From Caproiciproducens sp. NJN-50 (GTDB lineage: Bacteria; Bacillota; Clostridia; Oscillospirales; Acutalibacteraceae), in assembly GCF_004103755.1 (NCBI RefSeq), contig NZ_CP035283.1:1364001-1428000 (forward strand): DNA of 64,000 nt, read 5' to 3'. This document shows, piece by piece, positions 42,905-51,414 of this stretch; the stretch's first letter is position 1; each line of letters begins with the position of its first letter. Under the pieces are notes generated by a model. The model was not told the origin of the DNA, did no database searches, and saw only the letters and a program-made list of their open reading frames with translations. The translations under genes were made by a program, and so were the position numbers.

Positions 42905-44374
42905 ATGCGGCAAAAAGTCAGGACGAGGTTTGCCCCCAGCCCGACCGGCATCATGCATGTCGGCAATCTGAGGACGGCGCTGTTTGAATATTTAATTGCA
43001 AAATCCGGCGGCGGGGATTTTATCCTCCGCATTGAGGACACGGACCGCGAACGCTATGTGGAAGGCGCGCTGGACGTAATTTACCATACGCTCGACCAGG
43101 TCGGCCTGAAGCACGACGAGGGTCCGGATGTCGGCGGCGGCTACGGCCCCTATGTGCAGAGCGAGCGGAAGGAACTGTACCGGAAGTATGCGGAGCGGCT
43201 TGTGTCCGAGGGAAAGGCTTACCGTTGCTTCTGTTCCAAGGAACGCCTGGAGTCCCTGCACGAATCCAAGGAGGAAAACGGCGGCGGCTATGACCGGCAC
43301 TGCAGAAATCTTCCGGAGGAGGAGGTACAGCGGCTTCTTGCCGCCGGCACGCCCTATGTCATCCGGCAGAAAATGCCGTTCGAAGGCTCCACCACCTTCC
43401 ATGATGTGGTTTACGGTCCGATCACGATCGAAAACGAGGAGCTGGAGGATCAGATCCTCTTAAAATCCGACGGTTACCCGACCTATAATTTTGCGAACGT
43501 CGTCGACGATCACCTCATGGAAATCACCCACGTCGTGCGCGGAAGCGAATATCTCTCATCCACGCCGAAATATAATCTCCTTTACGAGGCGTTTGGCTGG
43601 GAGGTGCCGACTTATGTGCATCTGCCGCTGATTATGGGCAAAAACGCGGACGGAAGCGTGTCCAAGCTCTCGAAGCGGCACGGTTCCACGGGCTTTCAGG
43701 ATCTGGTTGAGGAAGGCTATCTTCCCAGGGCGATTGTCAACTACATAGCCCTGCTCGGCTGGTGCCCGAAAGATAACCGGGAACTGTTCACGCTGGAGGA
43801 ACTGGCAGAAAATTTCTCGATCGACGGGATCAGCAAATCGCCGGCCGTGTTCGATTACGATAAGCTGTTGTGGTTTAACGGGGAAATCATCCGCGCCATG
43901 CCGCAGGAGGAATTCCTCGAAAACGCGATGCCGTATTTCCGCAGTCTGTTCCCGCAGGGAGATTACCGTTGGGACGTTTTGGCGGGCGTGCTGCAGCCCC
44001 GCGTGACAAAGTTCAGCGAGATTCCCGGAATGATCGGTTTTTTAAAGGAACAGCCGGATTATCCGGCAGATTATTTTATCAATAAGAAAAGCAAAACCAA
44101 CCTGGAAAACTCGGCGGAGATGCTGACAGCCGCCGTCCGGACGCTGGAGTCGCTGGACGGATGGTCGGCCGAGGCGATTCACGACGCGCTGATCGGGCTT
44201 GCGCAGCAGCTTGGAGTGAAAAACGGCACGCTGCTTTGGCCCGTGCGCATCGCGGCGGCCGGAGCCCTGGTGACCCCGGGCGGAGCGATCGAGATCCTGT
44301 GCTTCCTCGGCAGGGAAGAGTCGCTGCGCCGCCTGGACGCGGGTCTGGAAAAACTGAACAAGGAGTCGGCATGA
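42905..44374 (+). CDS. gltX: Glutamyl-tRNA synthetase
   Basis: A 489-residue class I synthetase. The HIGH region is PSPTGIMHVGNLRTALFE, and the KMSKS equivalent is SKLSKRHGS. A zinc-type cysteine set (CFCS...RHC) is visible near residues 108-135. ATG 42905 is preferred over a TTG just before it because AGGAGG lies seven bases upstream. Its stop overlaps the start of glnS, so the two synthetases are co-translated. Confidence 0.96.
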   Translation: MRQKVRTRFAPSPTGIMHVGNLRTALFEYLIAKSGGGDFILRIEDTDRERYVEGALDVIYHTLDQVGLKHDEGPDVGGGYGPYVQSERKELYRKYAERLVSEGKAYRCFCSKERLESLHESKEENGGGYDRHCRNLPEEEVQRLLAAGTPYVIRQKMPFEGSTTFHDVVYGPITIENEELEDQILLKSDGYPTYNFANVVDDHLMEITHVVRGSEYLSSTPKYNLLYEAFGWEVPTYVHLPLIMGKNADGSVSKLSKRHGSTGFQDLVEEGYLPRAIVNYIALLGWCPKDNRELFTLEELAENFSIDGISKSPAVFDYDKLLWFNGEIIRAMPQEEFLENAMPYFRSLFPQGDYRWDVLAGVLQPRVTKFSEIPGMIGFLKEQPDYPADYFINKKSKTNLENSAEMLTAAVRTLESLDGWSAEAIHDALIGLAQQLGVKNGTLLWPVRIAAAGALVTPGGAIEILCFLGREESLRRLDAGLEKLNKESA

Positions 44375-46062
44375 TGAGCGAAGAAGTTAAAAGCGCGGAG
44401 GAAAACGAAAGCGCGGGCAATTTTATTCACACCTTCGTCAAAGAGGACCTTGCGCCGGGCGGGCGATTCGAGGGCAAGACGGTTCACACGAGGTTCCCGC
44501 CCGAGCCGAACGGTTATCTTCACATCGGGCACGCGAAAGCCATCTGCATCGACTTTGGAACGGCGGAAAAATTCGGCGGCATGTGCAATCTGCGCATGGA
44601 TGACACGAACCCTACGAAAGAGGACGTGGAGTATGTCGACGCGATCCGTGAGGATATCCGCTGGCTCGGCTTCTCCTGGGACGACCGCTTTTTTTACGCC
44701 TCCGACTATTTTTCCAAAATGTATGAGCTGGCGGAAAAACTGATCCGGGAGGGGTTCGCCTATGTCTGCGAGCTGACGCAGGAACAGTTCCGGGAATACC
44801 GCGGGGACCTGACGCACCCGGCCCGCAGCCCCTATCGGGACCGCCCGGCGGAAGAGAGTCTCGATTTGTTCCGCCGCATGAGGGACGGAGAATTCGAGGA
44901 CGGCAGAATGACGCTCCGCGCGAAGATCGACCTTGCCTCCGGCAACTTCAATCTGCGCGACCCGGTACTTTACCGCATCAACCACATGGCGCACCACCGC
45001 ACGAAAAATGAGTGGTGCATCTACCCGATGTACGATTTTGCGCACCCGATCGAGGATGCGATCGAGGGGATTACCCACTCGCTGTGTTCACTGGAGTTTG
45101 AGGACCACCGCCCTCTGTACGACTGGGTGATCGAGCATATCGGCCTTCCCGCGAAACCCCGGCAGATCGAGTTCGCGCGCCTCGGCATCAACAATACGGT
45201 CATGAGCAAGCGCAAGCTGCGGCTGTTGGTTGAAAACGGTTCTGTGTCCGGATGGGACGATCCGCGCATGCCGACCCTCTGCGGCTTAAGGCGCAGGGGT
45301 TACACGCCGGCCTCCATCCGCAATTTCTGCGAGCGTATCGGAGTCGCGAAGGTGAATTCCACGGTGGACTACGGCTTTCTGGAACACTGCCTGCGCGAAG
45401 ACCTGAACGAAAATGCCGGCCGCGCGATGGCGGTTCTGGACCCGGTCAAGCTGGTTCTGACCAATTACCCGAAGGACGAAACGGAAACCTTCGACGTGGA
45501 GAATAATCCGGAACGCCCGGAAAGCGGCACCCGGCCGGTCAGTTTCTCCCGGGAACTGTGGATCGAGCGCGAGGATTTCATGGAGGTGCCGGAAAAGAAA
45601 TATTTCCGCCTTTTCCCGGGGAATGAGGTGCGGCTCAAGACCGCCTATGTCGTCAAATGCACCGGATGCGAGAAGGATGAAAACGGAAACGTAACCGCGG
45701 TTACCGCCGAGTACGACCCGGCGACGCGCGGAGGCAATACGCCGGACGGGCGGAAAGTGAAAAGCACCATTCACTGGGTGGACGCAAAGACCGCGAAGGA
45801 CGCCGAGGTCCGTTTGTACGACAGCCTGTTTACCGTCCCCGACCCGGAGGCCGGCGATTTTCTCGAGGAACTGAGTCCCGATTCGCTGAAAGTTCTGACC
45901 GGCTGCAAAGTGGAGCCGCTGTTGGCGGAGGCGGAGGCGCCGGCGTCGTTCCAGTTCCTGCGTCAGGGGTATTTCTGCGTGGACAGCCGCGACAGCAAGC
46001 CAGGACACCCGGTGTTCAATCGCTCCGTATCGCTCAAGGACGGCTTCAAAAGGAAAAGGTAA
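44374..46062 (+). CDS. glnS: Glutaminyl-tRNA synthetase
   Basis: A 562-residue class I synthetase. RFPPEPNGYLHIGHAKAI is the HIGH region, the KMSKS equivalent is VMSKRKLRLL, and the C-terminal half has the two beta-barrel anticodon domains (YVVKCTGCEKDENGNV, TIHWVDAKTAKDAEVR). It charges tRNA-Gln directly. Many Firmicutes instead use GluRS plus the GatCAB amidotransferase, so its presence here, fused translationally to gltX, is worth noting. Start at 44374 or the adjacent ATG 44371. Confidence 0.95.
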   Translation: MSEEVKSAEENESAGNFIHTFVKEDLAPGGRFEGKTVHTRFPPEPNGYLHIGHAKAICIDFGTAEKFGGMCNLRMDDTNPTKEDVEYVDAIREDIRWLGFSWDDRFFYASDYFSKMYELAEKLIREGFAYVCELTQEQFREYRGDLTHPARSPYRDRPAEESLDLFRRMRDGEFEDGRMTLRAKIDLASGNFNLRDPVLYRINHMAHHRTKNEWCIYPMYDFAHPIEDAIEGITHSLCSLEFEDHRPLYDWVIEHIGLPAKPRQIEFARLGINNTVMSKRKLRLLVENGSVSGWDDPRMPTLCGLRRRGYTPASIRNFCERIGVAKVNSTVDYGFLEHCLREDLNENAGRAMAVLDPVKLVLTNYPKDETETFDVENNPERPESGTRPVSFSRELWIEREDFMEVPEKKYFRLFPGNEVRLKTAYVVKCTGCEKDENGNVTAVTAEYDPATRGGNTPDGRKVKSTIHWVDAKTAKDAEVRLYDSLFTVPDPEAGDFLEELSPDSLKVLTGCKVEPLLAEAEAPASFQFLRQGYFCVDSRDSKPGHPVFNRSVSLKDGFKRKR

Positions 46063-46138
46063 TAGAAATATGAGAGTTGCCCGGTGCGGTTTTAATTGCG
46101 CCGGGCATTTTTCCATTTATGAAAGGAGTCACAAACGA

Positions 46139-46414
46139 ATGAATCCGATTTTAAAGATCGTCAGCAGACTGATCGGCCTGGTGCTGCTGTTCCTGAACTT
46201 TTTGTATTGTTCGTTCCTTGTTCAGGAGGCAAAAATCGCCCAATGCCTTGAGATCAAGTGCCTGGGAAGCGGATATACAAATGATACGGCTTATATTCAT
46301 CCGGTCTCCTATCTCGCCGTTATCGCAAATTTTATCATTGTGGGGTACCTTCTCTATCTGTCTTTCACTATAAAACTTGCGCGTTTTTATAAATTTTTTT
46401 CAAAAAAAGTGTAA
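46139..46414 (+). CDS. Small two-helix membrane protein of unknown function
   Basis: A 91-residue protein with hydrophobic stretches at residues ~8-27 and ~61-80 and a short polar loop between that includes two cysteines (CLEIKCLG). AAAGGAG lies ten bases before ATG 46139. I do not recognise a family. It follows glnS by 76 bases and may be on the same transcript. Confidence 0.6.
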   Translation: MNPILKIVSRLIGLVLLFLNFLYCSFLVQEAKIAQCLEIKCLGSGYTNDTAYIHPVSYLAVIANFIIVGYLLYLSFTIKLARFYKFFSKKV

Positions 46415-46524
46415 CAAATCGGGGGCCTCACACGGTATATCAGTAGAGGAAAAAATTACAGGTTCAATAATAGTCCGATTTCAATGCAGCGCGCGCATAT
46501 GAAATAAGAAAACGAGGGAAGAGG

Positions 46525-46617
46525 ATGACGCCGATGGGCCGTTTAGAGGGGGAACGCCGTTCCCCTTTACAAAAACCTTTTCGTACGCCTGTCAACCGAA
46601 ACAAAACACAGAGGTAG
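46525..46617 (+). CDS. Possible 30-residue peptide before the secreted protein
   Basis: A short basic frame (MTPMGRLEGERRSPLQKP...) begins right after GAGGGAAGAGG and stops within the ribosome site of the next gene. It could be a leader peptide coupled to that gene, or chance. Only the ribosome site and position support it. Confidence 0.3.
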   Translation: MTPMGRLEGERRSPLQKPFRTPVNRNKTQR

Positions 46618-46621
46618 AAAA

Positions 46622-47146
46622 ATGTTAAGGACTTGGAAAAAAGCAATCAGCCTGGTTCTGGTTTTCGCCCTGTCTATGATGGTTTGCGTGCCCGCGTTCG
46701 CGGCGACATCAAATCCTAGCGAAACTATCGCTATCTCAAATAACAAGGCGACTCTTTCTGTTAATGATTTGCAAGACGGGGTAACAGTAAAAGCGAATAC
46801 AATAACTGGTCAACAGGTAGTCTTTAGTCTAAAATTACGAGGTAATGTTGCAGGCATTAGAGAACTGCGTTGGACAGCTCATATGCCCTCAGGCTGGAGT
46901 AACCTGACAAATGTTAAAGGAAGAATATATGTTAAATCTACAAGTGCTTTATCAGATACATATTATTACGATGATTATATTGACTGCCCACATTTAAATG
47001 GTACTACAAGGACCGCAACTAATGTGACCAGTGACTTTTTTGTTCCTTCATCTGGAATTGTCACTGTTGGCTGGACAAACCTGTATCTTGTAGGGATAAG
47101 TGATACTTTTTCAGTCGGAAGCGCAGCGTCAGCAGTACGGCTTTAA
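46622..47146 (+). CDS. Secreted protein of unknown function, AT-rich mature part
   Basis: A 174-residue protein with a clear signal peptide (residues 1-28, cut after AFA). The mature part is rich in Thr, Ser and Asn and has beta-strand-like patterns (TVKANTITGQQVVFSLKLR, GIRELRWTAHMPSGW), suggesting an immunoglobulin- or cohesin-like fold. It carries no cysteines except two in the signal/body (CVPAF, DCPH). The first ~100 bases have GC-rich codons like the surroundings, whereas the remainder is AT-rich. No sorting signal is seen, so it is probably released. Function unknown. Confidence 0.7.
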   Translation: MLRTWKKAISLVLVFALSMMVCVPAFAATSNPSETIAISNNKATLSVNDLQDGVTVKANTITGQQVVFSLKLRGNVAGIRELRWTAHMPSGWSNLTNVKGRIYVKSTSALSDTYYYDDYIDCPHLNGTTRTATNVTSDFFVPSSGIVTVGWTNLYLVGISDTFSVGSAASAVRL

Positions 47147-47168
47147 CTTTCTTTACCAGTGGTAATCT

Positions 47169-47204
47169 ATACTTATCTCGGTACTTTGATACCGAGATAA
47201 GTAT
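47169..47204 (+). repeat. Perfect 15-base inverted repeat before an unknown gene
   Basis: The arms 47169-47183 and 47190-47204 pair perfectly around CTTTGA. No T run follows on plus; instead AAAAAAGGAGGG (the next ribosome site) begins within five bases. It could stall or terminate transcription weakly, regulate translation of the next gene, or bind a dimeric protein. Confidence 0.6.
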
Positions 47205-47225
47205 TAAAAAAGGAGGGAACGATTT

Positions 47226-47915
47226 ATGTTTGTTAAAATAGAATTAGAAAAGATAAAAAATCATAACGAACCCTTAGATAGAACAAATAATTGTAAAATT
47301 GCCATTAGCCCGGCAACATATAGCCCGGATCAAATAGAATCATATTTACTTGATGATTTATTTTTACAATTTACTGTTGCTGATTTTTACTATTTTTATA
47401 TAAATTGTAATGTCGATATTGCAATAACATTACCGATGACTTCTCTTAAACTAAAGGACCAAATTGGAATTTTATCAACTATCTTTAAAAGAATTTTAGT
47501 AAATTATGATTCTGTTAATAATATTTTAAGTTATCAATTAGAAGGAATTTCTACAGGATGCAAAAAAGCATATGAGAATATGATTCGGAAAAATAAAATC
47601 GATAAATTGATAAAGATTCTCTTTAACAAAGATGCGATTCAAAATGAGATTTGCCAATTTGGGTATTATGAATATATCAATTCGTCTGATATGTTCTTTC
47701 CTTGCAAAGAAATAAATACCATTGAGCAGCTGTTTGAAAACGAATTCTTTAAAACAAATGGTTCACTCAATCTAAGTTCTTTTACATTTCAAGAAATTGA
47801 TAATTGCGGTCTCGTTAAGTATATAAAAACGAAGGTCAATAATGTTTACCTGTATATCTATGGCCTTGAATTTAATAAAAAAACTTACTATGTAAAATAT
47901 TTACACTGGTATTGA
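47226..47915 (+). CDS. Unknown protein in AT-rich island
   Basis: A 229-residue protein with strongly AT-rich codons (many AAA, AAT, TTA, ATT) unlike the rest of the window. It is rich in Asn, Ile, Lys and Tyr. No signal peptide, membrane helix or known motif was found; the text has helical stretches such as AYENMIRKNKIDKLIKILFN and aromatic-rich ends. AAAAAAGGAGGG gives a strong ribosome site. Codon use suggests it was acquired by transfer. It may act with the secreted protein before it, but nothing beyond position supports this. Confidence 0.65.
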   Translation: MFVKIELEKIKNHNEPLDRTNNCKIAISPATYSPDQIESYLLDDLFLQFTVADFYYFYINCNVDIAITLPMTSLKLKDQIGILSTIFKRILVNYDSVNNILSYQLEGISTGCKKAYENMIRKNKIDKLIKILFNKDAIQNEICQFGYYEYINSSDMFFPCKEINTIEQLFENEFFKTNGSLNLSSFTFQEIDNCGLVKYIKTKVNNVYLYIYGLEFNKKTYYVKYLHWY

Positions 47916-48049
47916 TTTCTCTCTCCAGGAGTGGCTAAATAAAAAGTGGATTTATTTCTGCAATTTCACAGATTCGTTGTTGGTTAAAAATCGATACTGG
48001 TGATCATTTGCCTTAGGTGCGTCGAAGAACTAAAGGAGGAAGCGCAGCT

Positions 48050-48880
48050 TTGCGAAGAAAGATATGGATTATTTATTCCGCTTTTGCAGTGCTGCTGTGG
48101 CTTGTAAGTCTGGCCAAGATGCTCTGTTATTCGCAGGAATTCCGGGCCGCGACAGGGGAGGCGGCCAAACCGCTGAATTTGGCCTTCCGGCTGAGCGAAA
48201 CGGGATTCAACATGCTTTTCATTTTGTTCCTGCTTTTCCTGGGCTGGTTCCTGGCGTATGGCTTTGCAAAACTGCGCTTCGTCCTGCCCGCCGCCCTGGC
48301 GGTTTTGCTGATTTCCGCGCTGATCGAATTTGCCTTCACGCCGCAGAGTCGTGCCCCGTGGATCTTTGGAGGGCTGAAAGTTGTCAACGCGTTTCTCTGG
48401 TGCGGAGCTGTCCGGCTCGCTTTTTGGGCCGCCAAAAAGCACGGGGAAGTCCTTCAAAAGAAAAAGGTGGAAATCACCGTTTTTTCAGCTGTCGGCATTC
48501 TGCTGGCCCTGAATGGCTACGTCATTCAAACTGCGTCAATGAAAGAGATCACTCTTTTTCAGGAATTAAAAACTGAGATTAAAATGCCGCCCATTCCGCT
48601 GCTGAGTTATCATCTTCTTTATCTTTTTCTGCTCTTTCTCGCCGGTTGGTATACGGCTTACGGTTTTCTGCGCCTGCGCATCGTTTTCCCCGTAACGCTT
48701 GGAATTCTCCTGATTCCGGCGTTGACGGAATTTGCCTTTCATCCGCTCTTTGGCCCACTCAGCATTTTTGACGGAGTTTTGTTTTCTGCGGGCTGGATCG
48801 GAATCACGGGACTATACCGTTACGTTTTTCGAAAAGTTTCGACACCGGAGCATTTTTGCACTCCGGATGAAATGAGTTAA
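48050..48880 (+). CDS. Membrane protein with internal duplication, unknown function
   Basis: A 276-residue protein with about eight hydrophobic segments. Its two halves are clearly related: FLLFLGWFLAYGFAKLRFVL (about residue 65) matches FLLFLAGWYTAYGFLRLRIV (about residue 199), and each is followed by L-I-P/S-AL-EFAF. So it arose from duplication of a four-helix unit. AAAGGAGG supports TTG 48050. I do not recognise a family; small duplicated proteins of this kind include transporters, but no function is claimed. Confidence 0.7.
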   Translation: MRRKIWIIYSAFAVLLWLVSLAKMLCYSQEFRAATGEAAKPLNLAFRLSETGFNMLFILFLLFLGWFLAYGFAKLRFVLPAALAVLLISALIEFAFTPQSRAPWIFGGLKVVNAFLWCGAVRLAFWAAKKHGEVLQKKKVEITVFSAVGILLALNGYVIQTASMKEITLFQELKTEIKMPPIPLLSYHLLYLFLLFLAGWYTAYGFLRLRIVFPVTLGILLIPALTEFAFHPLFGPLSIFDGVLFSAGWIGITGLYRYVFRKVSTPEHFCTPDEMS

Positions 48881-48899
48881 CATCGCAGCATCTTTCATA

Positions 48900-48936
48900 G
48901 CAGCGCCCGGCGCAAAAACGCGTCGGGCGCTGCCGC
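48900..48936. terminator. Hairpin between convergent genes
   Basis: GCAGCGCCCG pairs with CGGGCGCTGC, with further GCGC pairing inside around an A-rich loop. It lies 20 bases after the stop of the plus-strand membrane gene and just before the end of birA on minus. No strong T run is seen, so its efficiency is uncertain. Confidence 0.6.
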
Positions 48937-48940
48937 TTAT

Positions 48941-49927
48941 CTATTCCGCTTTCTGCCCGTAAATGCCCTGTACGCTGACTTCGCCCGCGGTGACGGTTTC
49001 CTTTGCCCCGTCGGGCAGCTCGACGATCAGTTCCCCCCGGGGAGAAACGTCCACGGCGGTTCCCGTCACGGCCGCCCCGCGGCGGGCGAATTTTACCTGC
49101 CGGCCAATCGAAACGCAGGCCCTTTTGTACTCCTCCCAGAACGCGGGGTCGGAATCCGCGTTCTGTTTCAGCAGAGTTTCAAACTGGATCAGAATTTCCT
49201 GCAACAGCGCGACGCGCCGTAAAGGTTTTCCACTTTCCATACGGATGGAAGTCGCTTTATCACGGATGGCCTCCGGAAATGCCGTGTTGTTTACATTGAC
49301 TCCGATTCCAACCGCAACGAATTCGATGCGGTCAATTTCCGCCGTCATTTCCGTCAGAATCCCACAGACCTTTTTACTGCCGATCACGATGTCATTCGGC
49401 CATTTGATTTTGGCGTCACAGCCGGATAAGGAACGGACGGCGCGGGCCACGGCAAGGCCCGACAGCAGCGTTGTGACCGAAACGCGCAGGGGCAGGATCC
49501 CGGGCCGGAGCAGAACGGTAAACCACAGCCCCGTCCCGGTTGGAGAGGTCCAGCTGCGCCCCAAACGGCCTTTTCCCCCGGTCTGCTGTTCCGCGACGAA
49601 CAGGCTGCCGTTCGGCGCTCCGGCGAGCGCCTGCCTTTTTGCTTCCTCGTTGGTGGAGTCGACGCTGTCGTGACAGAAAACGCTCCGGCCAAGAAACTCC
49701 GTTTCCAGCCCCGCGCCGATTTCCGCCGCAGAGTACCGGTCCGGACAGCTTTCGAGCCGATACCCTCGGTTCGTCGCGGACTCGATTTCATATCCCTCTT
49801 CCCGCAGGGAACGGATGGACTTCCATACCGCCGTCCTCGAAATATGAAGCTGTTCGCTGAGCTCCTCTCCGGAGACGAATTCTCCGTTTTCCCGGAGGCG
49901 GTTGAGAATTTGCTCTTTGGTTCCCAT
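48941..49927 (-). CDS. birA: Bifunctional biotin ligase / biotin operon repressor
   Basis: A 328-residue protein. An N-terminal winged helix-turn-helix (FVSGEELSEQLHISRTAVWK) is followed by the ligase domain with DSTNEEAKR, the biotin-adenylate loop GGKGRLGRSW and KIKWPNDI, and a C-terminal SH3-like domain. It attaches biotin to carboxylase carrier proteins and represses biotin genes when biotin is plentiful. ATG 49927 gives the usual start; ATG 49948 is an alternative. It is divergent from the DUF951 gene. Confidence 0.93.
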   Translation of the reverse strand: MGTKEQILNRLRENGEFVSGEELSEQLHISRTAVWKSIRSLREEGYEIESATNRGYRLESCPDRYSAAEIGAGLETEFLGRSVFCHDSVDSTNEEAKRQALAGAPNGSLFVAEQQTGGKGRLGRSWTSPTGTGLWFTVLLRPGILPLRVSVTTLLSGLAVARAVRSLSGCDAKIKWPNDIVIGSKKVCGILTEMTAEIDRIEFVAVGIGVNVNNTAFPEAIRDKATSIRMESGKPLRRVALLQEILIQFETLLKQNADSDPAFWEEYKRACVSIGRQVKFARRGAAVTGTAVDVSPRGELIVELPDGAKETVTAGEVSVQGIYGQKAE

Positions 49928-50083
49928 TTTGATCCCAGCCTTGCTCATTAGAATGCTTTTATTATATTCCGGCACGGGACAAACCGCAAGCATCCGAAAA
50001 AAAACGGCCCGCATATTGCCGTTCAGCGAATTTTGGTCTATACTAAAATAGTATGTTGCTTTGAAAAGAAAAGAGGTGCGTTC

Positions 50084-50281
50084 ATGGACGTCAGACCGGG
50101 AGACGTGCTTCAAATGAGGAAGCCGCATCCCTGCGGGTGCAATCTGTTTCTGGTGCTGCGCTCCGGCATGGATTTTAAGATCCGGTGTCAAAAATGCGGC
50201 CATGAAGTGATGGTTCCGCGTTTGAAGTGTGAAAAAAATATTAAGAAAATAATAAGGAAAACCAGCCAGGATGAATTGTAG
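50084..50281 (+). CDS. DUF951 family small protein
   Basis: A 65-residue protein: RPGDVLQMRKPHPCGCNLFL, then RSGMDFKIRCQKCGHEVMVP. The CxC and CxxC pairs form a probable zinc knuckle. DUF951 is widespread in Firmicutes and its role is not established; RNA or ribosome binding would suit the size and charge. AGAGGTG supports ATG 50084. It precedes prfA by 40 bases. Confidence 0.92.
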   Translation: MDVRPGDVLQMRKPHPCGCNLFLVLRSGMDFKIRCQKCGHEVMVPRLKCEKNIKKIIRKTSQDEL

Positions 50282-50321
50282 CTTCCTTTGTTTCCCTTAA
50301 TAAAACAAAGGAGTAGTGTTT

Positions 50322-51413
50322 ATGTTTGAAAATTTGGCGGTTTTTGAAAAGAGATATGAGGAGCTGAACCGGAAACTCTGCGATCCCACGGTCGCGTGCG
50401 ATCCGGAGCAGTCAAGGGAACTGATGAAAGAGGTTCGTTCCATCGAACCGATTGTCGAAAAATACCGGGAATACGGGGAAACGGTGCGGACGGAGGACGG
50501 CGCCCGGCAGATCCTGGAGGAAGAGTCCGACCGGGAGCTTCACCGCATGGCCGAGGACGAGATTAGCGAGGCGCGTGCAAACCGGGAACGGATTGCCGAG
50601 GAGCTGAAAATTCTGCTGCTGCCGCGCGACCCGAATGATGAGAAGAACGTGATTGTCGAAATCCGCGGCGGAGCGGGCGGCGAGGAAGCCGCCCTGTTTT
50701 CCGGCGTTCTGTTCCGCATGTACAGCATGTACGCGCAGTCAAGGGGCTGGCAGACGGAAATCATGAACGCGAACGAAACGGAACTGGGCGGCTTTAAGGA
50801 AATCAGTTTTATGATTGCCGGGGACGGCGCCTATTCCAGGCTGAAATATGAAAGCGGCGTGCATCGCGTGCAGCGCGTGCCGGAGACGGAACAGCAGGGA
50901 CGCATCCACACCTCGACGGCGACGGTTGCCGTTTTGCCGGAGGTAGAGGAAGTGGAGTTCGAACTGGACCCGAACGATCTGAAAATCGACACGTTCCGTT
51001 CCAGCGGCGCCGGCGGGCAGCACATCAACAAAACGTCGTCCGCCATCCGCGTCACCCACCTGCCGACCGGCATGGTCGTCGAGTGCCAGGACGAGCGCAG
51101 CCAGTACAAAAACAAGGACAGGGCGCTGAAAATCCTTCGCAGCCGGCTGTACGAACAGAAACAAAAGGAACAGGATGACAAGGTGGCTGCGGAACGCCGT
51201 TCCCAGGTGGGCACCGGCGACCGCTCGGAGCGCATCCGGACTTATAATTATCCGCAGGGCCGCGTGACGGATCACCGCATCGGGCTTACGCTTTACCGGC
51301 TGGACGCGGTTTTGAACGGGGACCTTGACGAAATATTCGACGCGCTGGTTGCGGCGGACCGCGCTCAAAAACTGAAAAATTCAGCGGAAAACGGAACGGA
51401 TACGGGAGAATAA
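50322..51413 (+). CDS. prfA: Peptide chain release factor 1
   Basis: A 363-residue release factor. GAGGQHINKTSSAIR carries the GGQ that triggers peptide release, and VPETEQQGRIHTS holds the P-x-T type stop-codon reading motif of RF1 (PET here). ATG 50322 follows AAAGGAG. In many genomes prfA is followed by the methylase gene prmC, which modifies the GGQ glutamine; here the next gene is tsaC and prmC must lie elsewhere. Confidence 0.96.
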   Translation: MFENLAVFEKRYEELNRKLCDPTVACDPEQSRELMKEVRSIEPIVEKYREYGETVRTEDGARQILEEESDRELHRMAEDEISEARANRERIAEELKILLLPRDPNDEKNVIVEIRGGAGGEEAALFSGVLFRMYSMYAQSRGWQTEIMNANETELGGFKEISFMIAGDGAYSRLKYESGVHRVQRVPETEQQGRIHTSTATVAVLPEVEEVEFELDPNDLKIDTFRSSGAGGQHINKTSSAIRVTHLPTGMVVECQDERSQYKNKDRALKILRSRLYEQKQKEQDDKVAAERRSQVGTGDRSERIRTYNYPQGRVTDHRIGLTLYRLDAVLNGDLDEIFDALVAADRAQKLKNSAENGTDTGE

Positions 51414-51414
51414 A

